A DNA stretch of 64,000 bases, taken from contig OY997645.1 in the NCBI GenBank assembly GCA_963921795.1, positions 19,202,570-19,266,569 of the forward strand. Reading direction: 5' to 3'. Origin of the DNA: Nannobrachium achirus. Taxonomy: Eukaryota > Chordata > Actinopteri > Myctophiformes > Myctophidae. Below are positions 22,748 through 33,614 of this stretch, one piece after another; within the stretch, counting starts at the first letter, position 1, and each line of letters begins with the position of its first letter. The notes under the pieces are model-generated. The model ran no database searches and had not been told where the DNA came from. It saw only the letters and a list, made by a program, of their open reading frames with translations. Position numbers and translations under genes: made by a program.

Positions 22748-24935
22748 ATAGGCTCTGGCAACAGAACAGTCAACTGTCAACTCACAACACCCCCGGAGCA
22801 AGTCTTCTGGGAAGCAAGAAAGCACAACTCTATATCTGGAGCCAGGAGTATGCCAAAGGAGTCTCAGCACTAAAATCATATTCCTTTTATTCCATGGATG
22901 GATGGATCGAAGATGATCACAGTGCTAAGATGCTTCTGGTAAAAGAAAGGGCCTGTAGAAAACTGCCAGCTGACTGTCCAGAGCTACTTGGGTGATATGG
23001 AATTGTCTCAGAATGTTCACACTCAAAATCACAAGTACAAATTGGATTTATTTAACAGACATTTCACCCAGCAGGGCGTGTTCAGTGTCTCACTTCAGTA
23101 AAAGGAAAGAGCCACATACCGGTATTTAAATTGTCCCACCCCTGGTGGGTGGCATTGTAATTGGCTATAAGAAAAATATATAATACATAATAATAACACA
23201 AAGGATATATAGCATCATGTTAGGGGGATCTAAGGGATCTTTTGTGTACAAATTACATACCGGTACATACTGTACAAGTACAAGCACGATATACTGTATA
23301 AGTGGCAGGTCAGGTGTCATGTCATGTGGCAGGGGTCAGATCATAGTAAATCAGCACAATGTTAAGGCAAATGGGCTACCTGGAGACTGGAGAGCATTCA
23401 TTTAGAGGAAGGACAGTAATAGTTCACTGACCTCCTTTAGACCACGGGAGGGGGACATACGGTAAAGATCCAAAAGGTCTTGAGGTCACCACCTCTTTAT
23501 CCATCCTGACCTATTCAATGTAAATGCAGCTTAGAGAGGAGGCAGTGTGGGTAAAGGGGTCCAACTGTCTTGCAGCCAATGACTCTTTGAACTTCCTCAT
23601 GATGAATATCTCTGCTGTTGGCCAGAAACCAACTAACTCCAAAATGTTACATTTTCAGGAAATTAAAAAACATTTTTAACAACACCCAGACAGACATAAA
23701 GCCTAAGGGTATTCAATAGCACTGTTTTATGGGAAAAAGTGAATGGAAAATGGAGTTAGCTGGTTTCTACCAGACAGTGACGAGATTCTCCAAGATGCTA
23801 ATTGTTTTTCTTACAGAATGGATCATTTTACTATTTGACAGAATCATGTTGAAATGAGTAGCTAGTGGATTATTACTCTTGTATTGGAGGACTTTCCAGA
23901 GGTTCTGTTTTTGTACACAGTATTATGGCTGGGCAATGAGGAGCTGGTTACCAGCTTACATCCTATGCAATATTATTTTGAGGTGCAATAATTAAACTAT
24001 ACATATATATCAAGGGCTTTGATAAATGAGCAAAATGTCCGGGGTTAAACTGGACCTTAACAAGAAGGGAATGTGTGTTGCACTCAGTCTTTTCTGTACA
24101 TTTTGTCAAAGTTTAGTTATGCCCTTCGGGTGCCAAGCCCTCGATATGTAGTATTTTTATTTGAGGTGTAATATGTTTTGCATATATTGGGGAGAAAAGT
24201 ATGATAAGAAATATTAGTAAAAAGTAGAACCCAGTATAGAATCACATTAGAGACTGCTTTTGTATGTTTTTTTTTCTTCTTTTCCCAAGATCCAGATACA
24301 ACACTGTATCAGTTGTTAGAACTTATACATCTCACGACATATTGGATGCTATGCCACCTGCTCTATAGCGACAGTATTATGATTGCAGTGTTTAACATAA
24401 ATTCCTTTAGGGATAAACAAATGTAGTTTTTAATGTTTTTGAATTTGTTTGTGTAATACTGCTTTACTGTCTAGCCTGCCTTCTCAAGTCAGGATTAATG
24501 TTTGTCACTGCAGGACCATTTCCTTTCTGTCTCCTAATTTACAGCTACTGTATATGTATATGTCAAGCATTAAAACATTATGGAGCGTAGTTTGTAACTA
24601 TCAATCAGTAATTGGCTTTCTTGGTAAATAGTTGAGGCTCAGAAGCTGTAGAATAAAGTGGTCTGCCTGTGAAATGTACTATAAAGTTCATGATTGAGTG
24701 ACTGCTATATCATTATATACTGTATCTTGTTTTGAGTCCATGTGAGTGCGTTTCCCCAGAAAACATATTAACATTGTTTCATTTGTTATGTTATGTCTTT
24801 TGTGTTATGTTACTGATAGTGTTGAAAAGTTGCAGTTTTACATTTTTCAACTCAGGATTTGGTACATTTTGATACAAAGTTGAATGCTCTGTATTTATTC
24901 ATTTTACATGTTTGAATAAACAGTTTTAAGTTATT
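22748..24935 (+). other. sgcg: probable sgcg 3' UTR and downstream DNA
   Basis: No coding signal. Possible poly(A) signals on the + strand are ATTAAA (23991-23996), AATAAA (24652-24657) and AATAAA (24915-24920). Which one ends the transcript cannot be decided without RNA data. Confidence 0.4.
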
Positions 24936-25790
24936 TTGAGTCAGAGATAAATCTATTTAGGTAACCAGTCCGTTTGCCCTTTTTCCCAGTTTCCACCCTC
25001 AAGCTGTCCGTTTGCCCAGAGTCATCGCCCACCGAACTGAAAGGTTCGTCCACCGAACTTGAACGTTTCGCCCACCGAACTGAAACAAATAATTCACCAG
25101 AAACAATTTGCACCTCTGGGCAAAAATAGTGCGACAAAAAGGTGTGCAAATTCTCCGACTTTTCAGGGCGAACGGCCAGGCAAACAATCTGGTATTCTCT
25201 ATCTAGAATCAGTTAAAACATTTCAGATTCTCTAAGCCTTGCTTGCATGTTTTGCATTCCAGAATTAAAGCTATGTACAATCGTAAGTTTGATGTACATT
25301 GTCTACCTTTCCTGGCGAACAGAGGTAACTGCAACAATGTCTGAACAACTACAAACAAGATGGCGGCTCTACTGTCACGCTGTTGAACTATCCAGCAATG
25401 TTCCCTGCAGAGTTGTACCGGTATATAAGAGATCAATTACTGTACTTTGATATGAAATCATTTATTGAAACCAGTGTGAAGCCGCTTGGTTTTTCCACTC
25501 AACAAAGTTAGTAAATGTGATTGTGAGGAAGACGAGCAAGAGGTAGCGGAGCAGCTGAGGGGAAGAGGAGCGAGTTGGGGAGGAGGAAGGGTGAGGAGAG
25601 GAAAAGGTGCACACCTCCTCAGTCAGGAGGATGGAGACAGGGCTGCAATGCTTCCACCCTGATAGCAGGTTGTGACTTCCACTTCCAGATGCAGTGTTCC
25701 CGGGAACACACCTTGAACCAGATTCAACATCACAAGATTTTAGTTGGGGTTCAACACTTCAACAAACGAATAGATTAAATCGATTATGAA
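24936..25790. other. intergenic DNA
   Basis: No gene recognised. It contains a diverged tandem phrase CCACCGAACTGAA at about 25030-25085 and a purine-rich stretch at 25525-25625. Confidence 0.4.
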
Positions 25791-25812
25791 TATATATATA
25801 TATATATATATA

Positions 25813-26321
25813 TGTCACGGTTTGTTAGAGAAACAGTACGGTCGAGAAACGGAGCACTCGCCGTGCGGCACGGGGCAGAACAAGCGGTCGCCACAACAAC
25901 GTCCTCCAGGCGGAGCCGCTCGATTGTCCACGACATTGCAAGCGGCGCGAAGGCCAGCGGACCTTGGTCCTGCTCTTCGCCCCCGAGCGCCGCAGGCGCG
26001 AGTGGCCGCGAAGAGCTCTGCCGGCCGCGCGAGTTACGAAGCCGTGGTGAATGCAATCGTTATATTTATGCCCAGGCCGTAAGGCCTGGGCAAGCCCACG
26101 ATAAACGCCCTGTCCAAGTGACTACAATGGAGCTAATGGCTAATGGCTAAACACTGCCGAGCTAGGCTAGTAAATAAAGAAAGAGAGTCGCAAACGAGTG
26201 ACGTCAGCGCCTTCACTAGTGAATGGCTGTCGTCGCCATCTGGTGGTGATTGGTGTGTGGTGAACGACAAAACAAGCGCTCTTACAATGAACGTCCTGAG
26301 TTACCCAAACATACTGTAACA
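25813..26321 (+). mobile_element. LTR-like (possibly solo LTR) insertion in a TA microsatellite
   Basis: A 509-bp GC-richer block starts TGTCACGG and ends CTGTAACA, so it has the TG...CA and short inverted ends of an LTR, with TA repeats on both sides as the insertion site. It has a TATA-like TTATATTTATG (26060-26070) and an AATAAA (26173-26178) in the order expected for an LTR on +. A perfect hairpin, TGCCCAGGCC-GTAA-GGCCTGGGCA, lies at 26069-26092. No internal retroelement genes are present. A TA-inserting MITE is the alternative. Confidence 0.55.
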
Positions 26322-26339
26322 TATATATATATATATATA

Positions 26340-26620
26340 TATATAATCGATTAATCGATCAAATAAAAATAAATCCTTATTTTGATCAAGTCATTATCGA
26401 TGTCAGAAAAAAATTCAAAAATACACAAGCTCATACACAAGCTCACAACTTGTCACATTGTGAGCTTTTAGATCGGGTATTTTCACTATTGTTGCATTAC
26501 ACCTTGTGTATTGTCCAAGTCGTTGATATAGAAAAAATAAATATAAAACGTGCTTCTCGATTATTAAAGTAATCGATAGACTAATCGCTAAGAATAATCG
26601 ATAGTTGCAGTCCTACTGTA
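26340..26620. repeat. ATCGATTA-rich interspersed repeat
   Basis: AATCGATTAATCGAT at one end and CGATTATT...GGACTGCAACTATCGATTATTC (reverse strand) at the other are a phrase typical of dispersed fish repeats. The LTR-like block seems to have inserted into this element's TA-rich part, since AATCGATTATGAA also occurs on the far side (25778). Confidence 0.5.
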
Positions 26621-26770
26621 GATTTGTGACCCAAAACAATAGCCACACTGTGGGCCATTGATACGTTGAAACATTAATGTTAATAATAAATAATACTTAC
26701 AAACGTACATAATACAACATATTTTATGTAGAGCAATTCTTTACCAAAAACCTGTAATAAGCAATCTCAC

Positions 26771-27107
26771 CCGTTGAATAATGGCTGCAGTCCCCCTAGA
26801 TTGAATGTGCACTTCATAGGGGGGCGTACTGTCACATTCCATTCCTGTCCTATCGTCCAAATACCCACACTTTGTCACAGGAAGTTGGAGGAAGGTGGTA
26901 AGTTGCCTCAAATTGATCTCATAGGTGATTAATGCTTTCTGGCCAACAATGTCATCCTCGCTCCATACTTGAGGAGGCTTTGGCGAAGAGGATCTGTCTG
27001 GTGTTAGGGGTTCTTCGCCGTCAGGGGCGTCACACACCGCTTTGTTGCCGCTTGCAGTCGGGAGGCTTTCCACTTGAAAAAGTCTCTGCAGAGCATCACC
27101 ACCTGTT
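26771..27107 (-). CDS. third exon of the unrecognised gene model
   Basis: Enters with 1 nt completing CG-A (Arg) and encodes TGGDALQRLFQVESLPTASG, a Pro/Ser-rich segment, KALITYEINLRQLTTF, and ends AAIIQR before donor GTGAGATTG. The acceptor (TTTCTCTCTTCATCAACACAG) is strong. The 112 full codons contain no stop. Confidence 0.45.
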
Positions 27108-28886
27108 CTGTGTTGATGAAGAGAGAAACTTGAGTTACAGGAGGTATAATTGTTCCCGGAGGAGTGGAAAAAACCCCTCTTATTTTTCACTAAATGAAAA
27201 AAGAAAGTTCCAATGGATCCGATGTAGTTAGTATCTATAGTGCAGGGCAACCACTATAGTACTTGTCCAACTTTATTCTATCCATCTTTCATGATAAAAC
27301 TTTATTTTGCCGCGCTACTCCTCCCACAGTTTTAGTGGCACCCACTCGGGCCATGTGTCAAATCGACTGGCTTCATCGGGACACGCAGGGGTGCATTATG
27401 CTAAGAGATAGGATCTCCATATATGGCCAATAATTTATTAGTGAATTAATTTTCCCCATTGTCTTGAATAGGGAAAATTCAAATGGCAAGACGGAATAGT
27501 TGGAATTAATTTGCAATTTCTAGTTTCATTGTGAGCTTGTACATCGGCTATTTTTGCTACTTTTGTGTGACATTAGTATAACGAAGTAGGACATTCATTT
27601 ATGAAAAACATAAAAAGTTGAAATATGGACGATATGATGGTGACTAGTAGGATGTGTTGATCAATAATAATAATAATAATAATAATACAAATATTGCTTA
27701 TGAATAGAAAAACATACCGCACACAGAGAGAGGGTACATAGTCATCGTCAGAACCATCCTCCTCCTCGCCATACCAGTCCTCATCAGAACTTGTAGTAAC
27801 ATCCATTTTGATTCTTGGAAACAAAACAAAAAAACAAAAAACAAAAAAAGAAAACAGAAGAGGGCAAAAGTAATAAGCTCTCATTTATCCCTTTTGACAA
27901 GTGAACACTGGGATTTTTGTAAGTATGATATTTTCCCCACCTTAAATGTCACTGGTTGACATTTGAAATATTATTCAATCATTTTCTAAGGATGTCTGGC
28001 TATTAAAGATAAAAGAAAAACCTTACGTCCAGCACTGTTTATTGAGTTCAACGTTTCGAACAAGAGACCTTCATCAGAAATCGGCAACTGATGAAGCCAT
28101 TTTGTAACCATTTTGTTACATTTGTTTATGTAAACATCTTGTCCTGCACCTGGACACTTGGATATGCATGCACTATACCTCTTTATGGCTACTAAAGAGG
28201 ACAGTAAACTTTACTGGCATCTTTAAAAAATATATGTTTCTGATCAGTAGTTTGTGTTTACCGGTATGTTTACTAAGGACTATGTAATAGATAGTTGTGA
28301 GACCTACAGTATCCAAGTTTGTTACATATAGGGGGGAAAACTCATATTATATGTAATGAATCTAGTGATGGTGAATACTCAATTGTAGGATATTCTCTGC
28401 TTATTCTTTCTTTTATTATGGATCACCAGTAGCATAAACTGTTCTTCCTGGGGATGGACCCCAGGACACACAAACAATCGCACACAACATCCAATAGAGT
28501 AGACACATAGCCTACTGTAGTTCACCTGTAAAATTAAGATTCAGGTACACTGTAGGAAAATGAACTATTTAAACATTCTTTCAGAACACATTTTAGATTT
28601 ACAATCTTTAACAATTTCATAACTAGGATTACACAATAGTAGTGTTTTTCTCATATTGTTGAGGCCAGCCATTGTATGTAGCCTATGTGTGTGTGCACAG
28701 AATCAGATTCATTCCGTATTAGTTTTAAGAGCTAATGCAATCAAACTCCGGCTTCTGGTAGAAGTTAGAGCGTAAACAAACCAATGTTTTTGCGTTTAAA
28801 CATTTTGAACTAACCTGTCAGATTGCTGTGGGCGTGAAGGTGACTTCCTTGGCTTGGATTCCAGCGGGCTGTACAACATGTAGTAA
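26771..28886 (-). CDS. unrecognised gene model, three phase-matched exons (partial)
   Basis: Three - strand exons join in frame with GT-AG borders: 28886-28815 (ATG at 28879), 27813-27718 and 27107-26771. They give 166 residues with no stop and end at a donor in phase 0; no later exon was identified. The protein begins MLYSPLESKPRKSPSRPQQS, has an acidic stretch SSDEDWYGEEEDGSDDDY, a Pro/Ser-rich part, then KALITYEINLRQLTTFLQLP and a KCGYLDD part. I do not recognise the family. The last segment recalls N-terminal exons of uncharacterised fish proteins and of transposon-derived genes. It could be a real small gene, a domesticated element or a decayed transposon gene. Confidence 0.4.
27664..27688. 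repeat. (AAT)n microsatellite
   Basis: Trinucleotide run in the second intron of the unrecognised gene model. Confidence 0.9.
27718..27813 (-). CDS. second exon of the unrecognised gene model (acidic stretch)
   Basis: A long T-rich tract and CCAAG acceptor precede it, and GTATGTTTT is the donor. It encodes RIKMDVTTSSDEDWYGEEED and GSDDDYVPSLCV. The internal ATG at 27806 (CAAAATGG context) could be the true start if the first exon is wrong. Confidence 0.42.
28045..28098. repeat. fragment of an interspersed repeat with AACGTTTCG motif
   Basis: CAACGTTTCGAACAAGAGACC followed by TTCATCAG...CTGATGAAG is a phrase found in many vertebrate interspersed repeats. A related CTCGAAACGTT piece is at 8090-8101. 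Confidence 0.45.
28815..28886 (-). CDS. first exon of the unrecognised gene model
   Basis: Bounded by acceptor TGTATTACAG and donor GTTAGTTCA. It has an ATG at 28879 and encodes MLYSPLESKPRKSPSRPQQSD plus AG. The frame continues correctly into the next exon. The acceptor suggests a further 5' exon. Confidence 0.33.
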
Positions 28887-28953
28887 CTGTAATACAAGCA
28901 TTATTACAGCTGATCAGTTATCATTACTGCTGAGCCGACCACTCTGTCTATGA

Positions 28954-29378
28954 CAGTGGTCCTCAACCTTTTCAAGCCGTGACCCCCAAAATAATCATAT
29001 TTTAACTGGGGACCCCACCCTGACGAGCACTAAGAGTCGAGGCATTACATTTTGTAGGTCATGGCTCTATTGTGAAAAAATACATTGCCTCGCGTTGCGA
29101 GGTATTGTGAACATGTAGATCTGCTATTTTCACAATTTCTGCCTCTAATATTTGACAATTTGTCCAGTGTTTAAATTTGTCATTTTTTAGACGTATTAAA
29201 AAGTCCTTAAATTGTCACTTTAGAAATGTGCATATATACCTTCTATACACTTAATTATGTTGGTTTGTTTACTGTTGAGTGAGAAAACAACATTGCACAT
29301 TGACATTGATTAAGTTAATCATCTGGGACCCCCCAAATAATTTGGGGACCCCCCTGGGGGACCCACAGGTTGAGAACC
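28954..29378. mobile_element. hAT-like element, diverged
   Basis: The left end CAGTGGTCCTCAACCTTTTCAAGC with a following GACCCCCAAA, and a right end that reads GGTTCTCAACCTGTGGGTCCC on the other strand, are hAT/Charlie-type termini. The flanking 8-bp duplication is not convincing, so the right limit is approximate. No transposase frame. Confidence 0.6.
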
Positions 29379-29798
29379 ATCTCTACAGATAATGCATAAT
29401 GACTATTCATAACACTGCTTATAGTAACCGTGGTTTTCAGTGTTTACACTGCTTATAACCGTGGTTTTCAGTGTTTACTGATCTCATAGTTCATGAATGA
29501 GGGCAGTGCCAGTGGCTATAAGCGCATGCATGACAGATCCACTACTCTCAGTCTCAGCCTATTTTGGGGCATCATCAGGGGATGGCAATTGCCACCCCCT
29601 AGTGTTCACATTTAAATCAAATTCAGTTATTTTATTTTTTATTTATTTTTTGCATACAGTCCACTGTTCCCAACTCATTTATTATTACCACTTTCAACGT
29701 GGCAGTCAGATCGCAGATCCCAATTTTGGGAATGTCATTATAGGCGAAATTACGCCTATGTAATATTTTATACATGAAGCAAAGGGCTTATTGTTTAT

Positions 29799-30035
29799 TT
29801 ACGTGTCCAGCAGGAGCAGAGCAACGTCCGCATCGAGCTTCAGTCCCTTGTCGTGCTGCAGTTGTTTCCATCGAGGATAGGCAGCGGCTCCGATGTTGAT
29901 CCTGGTCTGAGCGCGGCTCCTGTCCGCTTCTCTCTTCGCTATCTTCCCTGCCTCGGAGCGACATCTCTGCTTCTTCGGAGTCAACGTGGCGGCGTCAGGC
30001 TGCGTGGAAGCCTGCCGTTTGTTGGAATGTTCCAT
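29799..30035 (-). CDS. short ORF of transposon-associated type, likely first exon
   Basis: A 78-codon frame from ATG at 30035: MEHSNKRQAS, a basic PKKQRCRSEAGKIAKREADR segment and the motif TRINIGAAAYPRWKQLQ with LKLDADVALLLLDT. The motif R(V/I)NIG-(A)-F/YPRW-L----GLK-DA-VA-LLLD recurs, in my recollection, near the start of many predicted repetitive proteins in fish genomes. GTAAATAA at the end of the frame could be a splice donor, so this is probably exon 1 of a mobile-element gene whose remainder is missing. It is longer in frame upstream, but that part translates the GC-rich repeat. Confidence 0.45.
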   Translation of the reverse strand: MEHSNKRQASTQPDAATLTPKKQRCRSEAGKIAKREADRSRAQTRINIGAAAYPRWKQLQHDKGLKLDADVALLLLDT

Positions 30036-30195
30036 AATAATAGAACACAATAAACCCTGAACAGCACAGCAGCCCAGCCACTGCACTAGAGCACTAAGCA
30101 GTAAGCACGACTTTATTTTATTTATTCTAATGCTGTGGTGTTGAGACGAGAAACGCGTAACTTCCGGTGCGCCGTCTGCTTCAAATGACCATTGA

Positions 30196-30904
30196 CGCGT
30201 GATTATGGATCCCACTGGGAAAGATGGATGGAAACGGCATAGAGCGCTCGTTTTCACAGTTATTGTCCACGACACTGCAAGCGGCGCGAAGGCCAGCGGA
30301 CCTTGGTCCTGCTCTTCGCCCCCGAGCGCCGCAGTCGCGAGTGGCGCGTGATTATGGATCCCACTGGGAAAGATGGATAACCACGCCCCGGACTCATTTT
30401 GAAGCTTGTGATTGGCTGAACCGGACGTAGACCGCGCGAGGTGCACCAAACCCATGACCAAACCCCAATTATCATTGCGTTTATCGTGCGCTTGCCATAA
30501 ATAGAACGATTGCATTCACCACGGCTTCGTAACTCGCGCGGCGCCGGCCGCGCGGCCCTGGCCCGCTCTTCGCGGCCACTCGCGCGTGATTATGGATCCC
30601 ACTGGGAAAGATGGATGGAAACGGCATAGAGCGCTCGTTTTCACAGTTATTGTCCACGACACTGCAAGCGGCGCGAAGGCCAGCGGACCTTGGTCCTGCT
30701 CTTCGCCCCTGAGCAATCGTTCTATTTATGCCCAGGCCGTAAGGCCTGGGCAAGCGCACGATAAACGCAATGATAATTGGGGTTTGGTGCACCTCGCGCG
30801 GTCCAAGAGACTACAACGGAGCGCTCCCTACGTCCGGTTCAGCCAATCACAAGCTTCAAAATGAGTCCGGGGCGTGGTTATCCATCTTTCCCAGTGGGAT
30901 CCAT
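30196..30904. repeat. rearranged GC-rich repeat block with direct and inverted copies
   Basis: A 132-bp unit is present twice in direct order (30196-30327 and 30583-30714, about one mismatch). A segment at about 30352-30497 is repeated in inverted order at about 30752-30902, with a small extra insert in the second copy. The piece 30484-30582 is an inverted partial copy of the LTR-like element at 25.9-26.1 kb, and 30646-30765 a direct one. The TGCCCAGGCC hairpin is at 30729-30752 and is missing exactly at about 30496. Confidence 0.8.
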
Positions 30905-30934
30905 GCACGCACCATTGACCACTTGCTGACCATT

Positions 30935-31080
30935 GGTATAAAGTAACTAAGTACATACTCAAGGAATACTGTACTTAATAATTGTAGGTATTTTTTATTA
31001 CTAAAGTAATTTCCAATTGTCAATACTTTTACTTCTACTCCTCTACATCTAAGAACCAAATATTGTAGACCTACTTTTGC
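30935..31080. repeat. TAAAGTAACTAAGTACAT family repeat, copy 1
   Basis: Begins GGTATAAAGTAACTAAGTACAT and continues with CTTTTACTTCTACTCC and AAATATTGTA blocks. The same ordered blocks are at 47933-48095. It is a common fish interspersed repeat type. Confidence 0.65.
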
Positions 31081-31746
31081 TTGTACAAATATTCGTGTCT
31101 CTCTACTGCCATCTAGTGGGTATTTGTTATATCAGCAGGATGAAGTCTCCTGCAAGTGTTATTGTTCAAGGTCAACATTGCATTGTTTTTCTGTGTTCAC
31201 TCATGTTGAATCTGTACATTTTCACTTGGAAAACAAAAAAGACATTCAAAAATATTCAAAATAACACTACCAATACTATAGGTCTACTACACTGTAGTAG
31301 GCCTACTATAGCCTACTAAAATACGACATTAGGCAAATGTCCTATTTTGTTTAGATAAAATAGTAGAGAATAGCAGGGAAGAGACCGTTAGCAATTTATT
31401 TTTATGTTGTTGTTTTTAACCTACTGTGTACACACTACAGCACTATAATATAATTCAGCTGATTAAAAATGTAATATCTGGTAAAACAAGCCACTATTAT
31501 AGGCCTATTTGACTGTGGGGGGAAAAGGAAGCTGGTATGAAGTGCATTGCAGGTAGATTTCTATATTTCAGGGGAAGCACTTTTAAAATGATGGAAAACA
31601 TTATCCTTGACTATAGTCTATATCAGGGTCTTCAATGTTTTTTAGGCCAATGACCTCTTAGCTGAGAGAAGGGACCCCCACTCCATATTTTATGAAATTG
31701 TAAATATGTAAGTGTAATGACTTACATATTACACTTTCATATATCT

Positions 31747-31891
31747 TATAAGGCTCTATTTTTGGCCATGCCTTACCCCTTATCCCTAAACTCTTTCTAA
31801 ATATTTCAAAAAGCTGATCTACAAGTTGATGTTTTTCAAAACAGTAAAAAAGGGCAAAATATAGGGGTAAGGCATGGACGAAAATATAGCT
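31747..31891. repeat. short inverted-repeat element
   Basis: GCTCTATTTTTGGCCATGCC with a following TTACCCCTTAT is matched by the reverse of ATAGGGGTAAGGCATGGACG with AAAATATAGCT about 100 bp away. The arms are about 31 bp with a few mismatches. Confidence 0.6.
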
Positions 31892-32029
31892 CTTTAAAAA
31901 AAAGAAAGAAGAAGAGATCTGAGTACAAAAAAATGTGGAAGAGAGGAAGTAAAGTTAAAACAACTTTTATTCTATAAAACAGCCAACCTATTTAGTCTGG
32001 CTAAGGTCTTCATGTGATGAAGACCTTAA

Positions 32030-33268
32030 ATGGATATTTCACTTTCAAAAAAGTTATTTTATCGTCTGCTCAGGCTTTTTTGAACACCCTGGACAGTTTT
32101 AACCCATACAGGGCCAGATTTCCAAAATATGAATATGAATGTGCGCTTATAACGCCAGGAAATAGCTATTTTGTATCCCCCCAGACCACCTTAACCAGAC
32201 CACCTTAACGAATGCACGTTCAGCATACCATACCACCAGATGACCACTAGAGACCACCATACACCATACACTGACATGGTCCCATGTTAAGCCTGTTTAA
32301 ATCCACATAACAGGATGAGACGCTGACTTGGTCCTCATTGACTTAACATGGACGGGCCGCCGGTCACCATTTCAGCTCAATACTGTTCAATTCGTGCTTG
32401 ATCGTCTCAAACCACCATTGGTATGGGCATCGGGACGTATATAGATGCCACACAGAAAGTTTCAGAATCAAAATCCGACCTAGTGAAGCTACGTGAGGGT
32501 CGGATGGTTGCATTGAGGCTAACGCTAGCAGAGGCCTGTTGTCAACAGGAAGCCCTGGTTTAAAGGTGACGTCATAATCGTATCCTTTTTTTTCACGGTT
32601 TACGTGTGGACATTAGCTGAGGTAAGCTAACCATTTCGCTCCGTCTATAAACACATATTAAAAGCTTAAACAATGCTTTTATATAAAAGTCGCTCCGAGT
32701 CGCTCGGCACCAAACGCCATAGTGAACTAGTCGCTCGTAAAGTCGCCCGGCGCTAACTGAGTTAAGTTGTTCAATTCAGTATTTAGCTATTTGATATTCA
32801 TTTTATCAGGCACACCCCCTTCCTATACAAACCCATTGTAACTTCAAACTCCATATTAACCATGTTAGATTCATGAAATTCAAGGTTCTGGTGACTCATA
32901 CCGCCCTCCTAAGGGGGGGCATGTTTTTTCAAAAACTTTTTTTCATTTATTTAATTACTTTTTTTTAATTGTATTTTATTTTTTTAATTTTCCAAAATCT
33001 ATATTAAGTAAATGAAATTGAAAAAATAAAATAAAAATCCCCCTCGCATATTAGGAGGGCAGTATGAGTTCCATACCAAAGGCGGGTGTTTTCGATGAAT
33101 CTATCAGGAGTTTTGAAGTTTCAATGGGTTTATATAGGAAGAGGGAATGTATGATAAAATGAATATCAAATATCTAAACACTGAATCAAGCAACTTAAAA
33201 ACTGTCCGGGGTACTCCCATAGCAGACGATAAAATGACCCAAATAAAATGTTAAAGTGAAATATCCCT
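32030..33268. mobile_element. TTAA-flanked DNA transposon, non-autonomous
   Basis: TTAA is found at both borders (32026-32029 and 33269-33272). The termini are inverted: ATGGATATTTCACTTT and AGGGATATTTCACTTT, followed by matching GTTATTTTATCGTCTGCT/GTCATTTTATCGTCTGCT. A second long inverted pair (about 32775-32920 and 33040-33183) carries TATTTGATATTCATTTTATC and CCTCCTAA blocks. TTAA targets are used by Kolobok-type and piggyBac elements. No transposase frame is seen in the 1.24 kb. Confidence 0.75.
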
Positions 33269-33614
33269 TTAACCAGTCCAAATACGTCGGCTGTTTTATA
33301 GAATAGAATTTGTCTTAACTTTAATACCTCACCTCCACATTTCTCTTTTTTTATACTGTACTGTATATTCCCGGCTGATCCTAGAAGCACCACACACATT
33401 GTTAAAACCTTTCTATCTGTGAGCACCTGTTGGTTTATTGTGTTTTTTTTTTTTTTATCAGCTTAGACTTGTTTGACAGCACTATTATCATTTGTTTTTG
33501 TTTCTTTGTTTAAACATGATCTTTTCTATTACTGTCTTGGATTCATGTTCATGTGTATTCTCAGACATTTATCCACTTAAACACCCAATAAATGGTAAAC
33601 TTGACCTTTGGCTC

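Noticed and set aside
25209-25450. Open frames near 25.3 kb with an AAGATGGCGG start-like context
   Set aside because: Frames on both strands, no recognisable domain, no convincing splice partners with the three-exon model.
25785-26150. Overlapping Arg/Ala-rich frames of 90-112 aa in the GC-rich LTR-like block
   Set aside because: High GC makes long open frames by chance. They mirror each other on both strands and recur with the repeat at 30 kb.
30036-30792. Upstream extension of the short ORF at 29799 and other frames in the GC-rich block
   Set aside because: They translate repeated non-coding segments present in both orientations.
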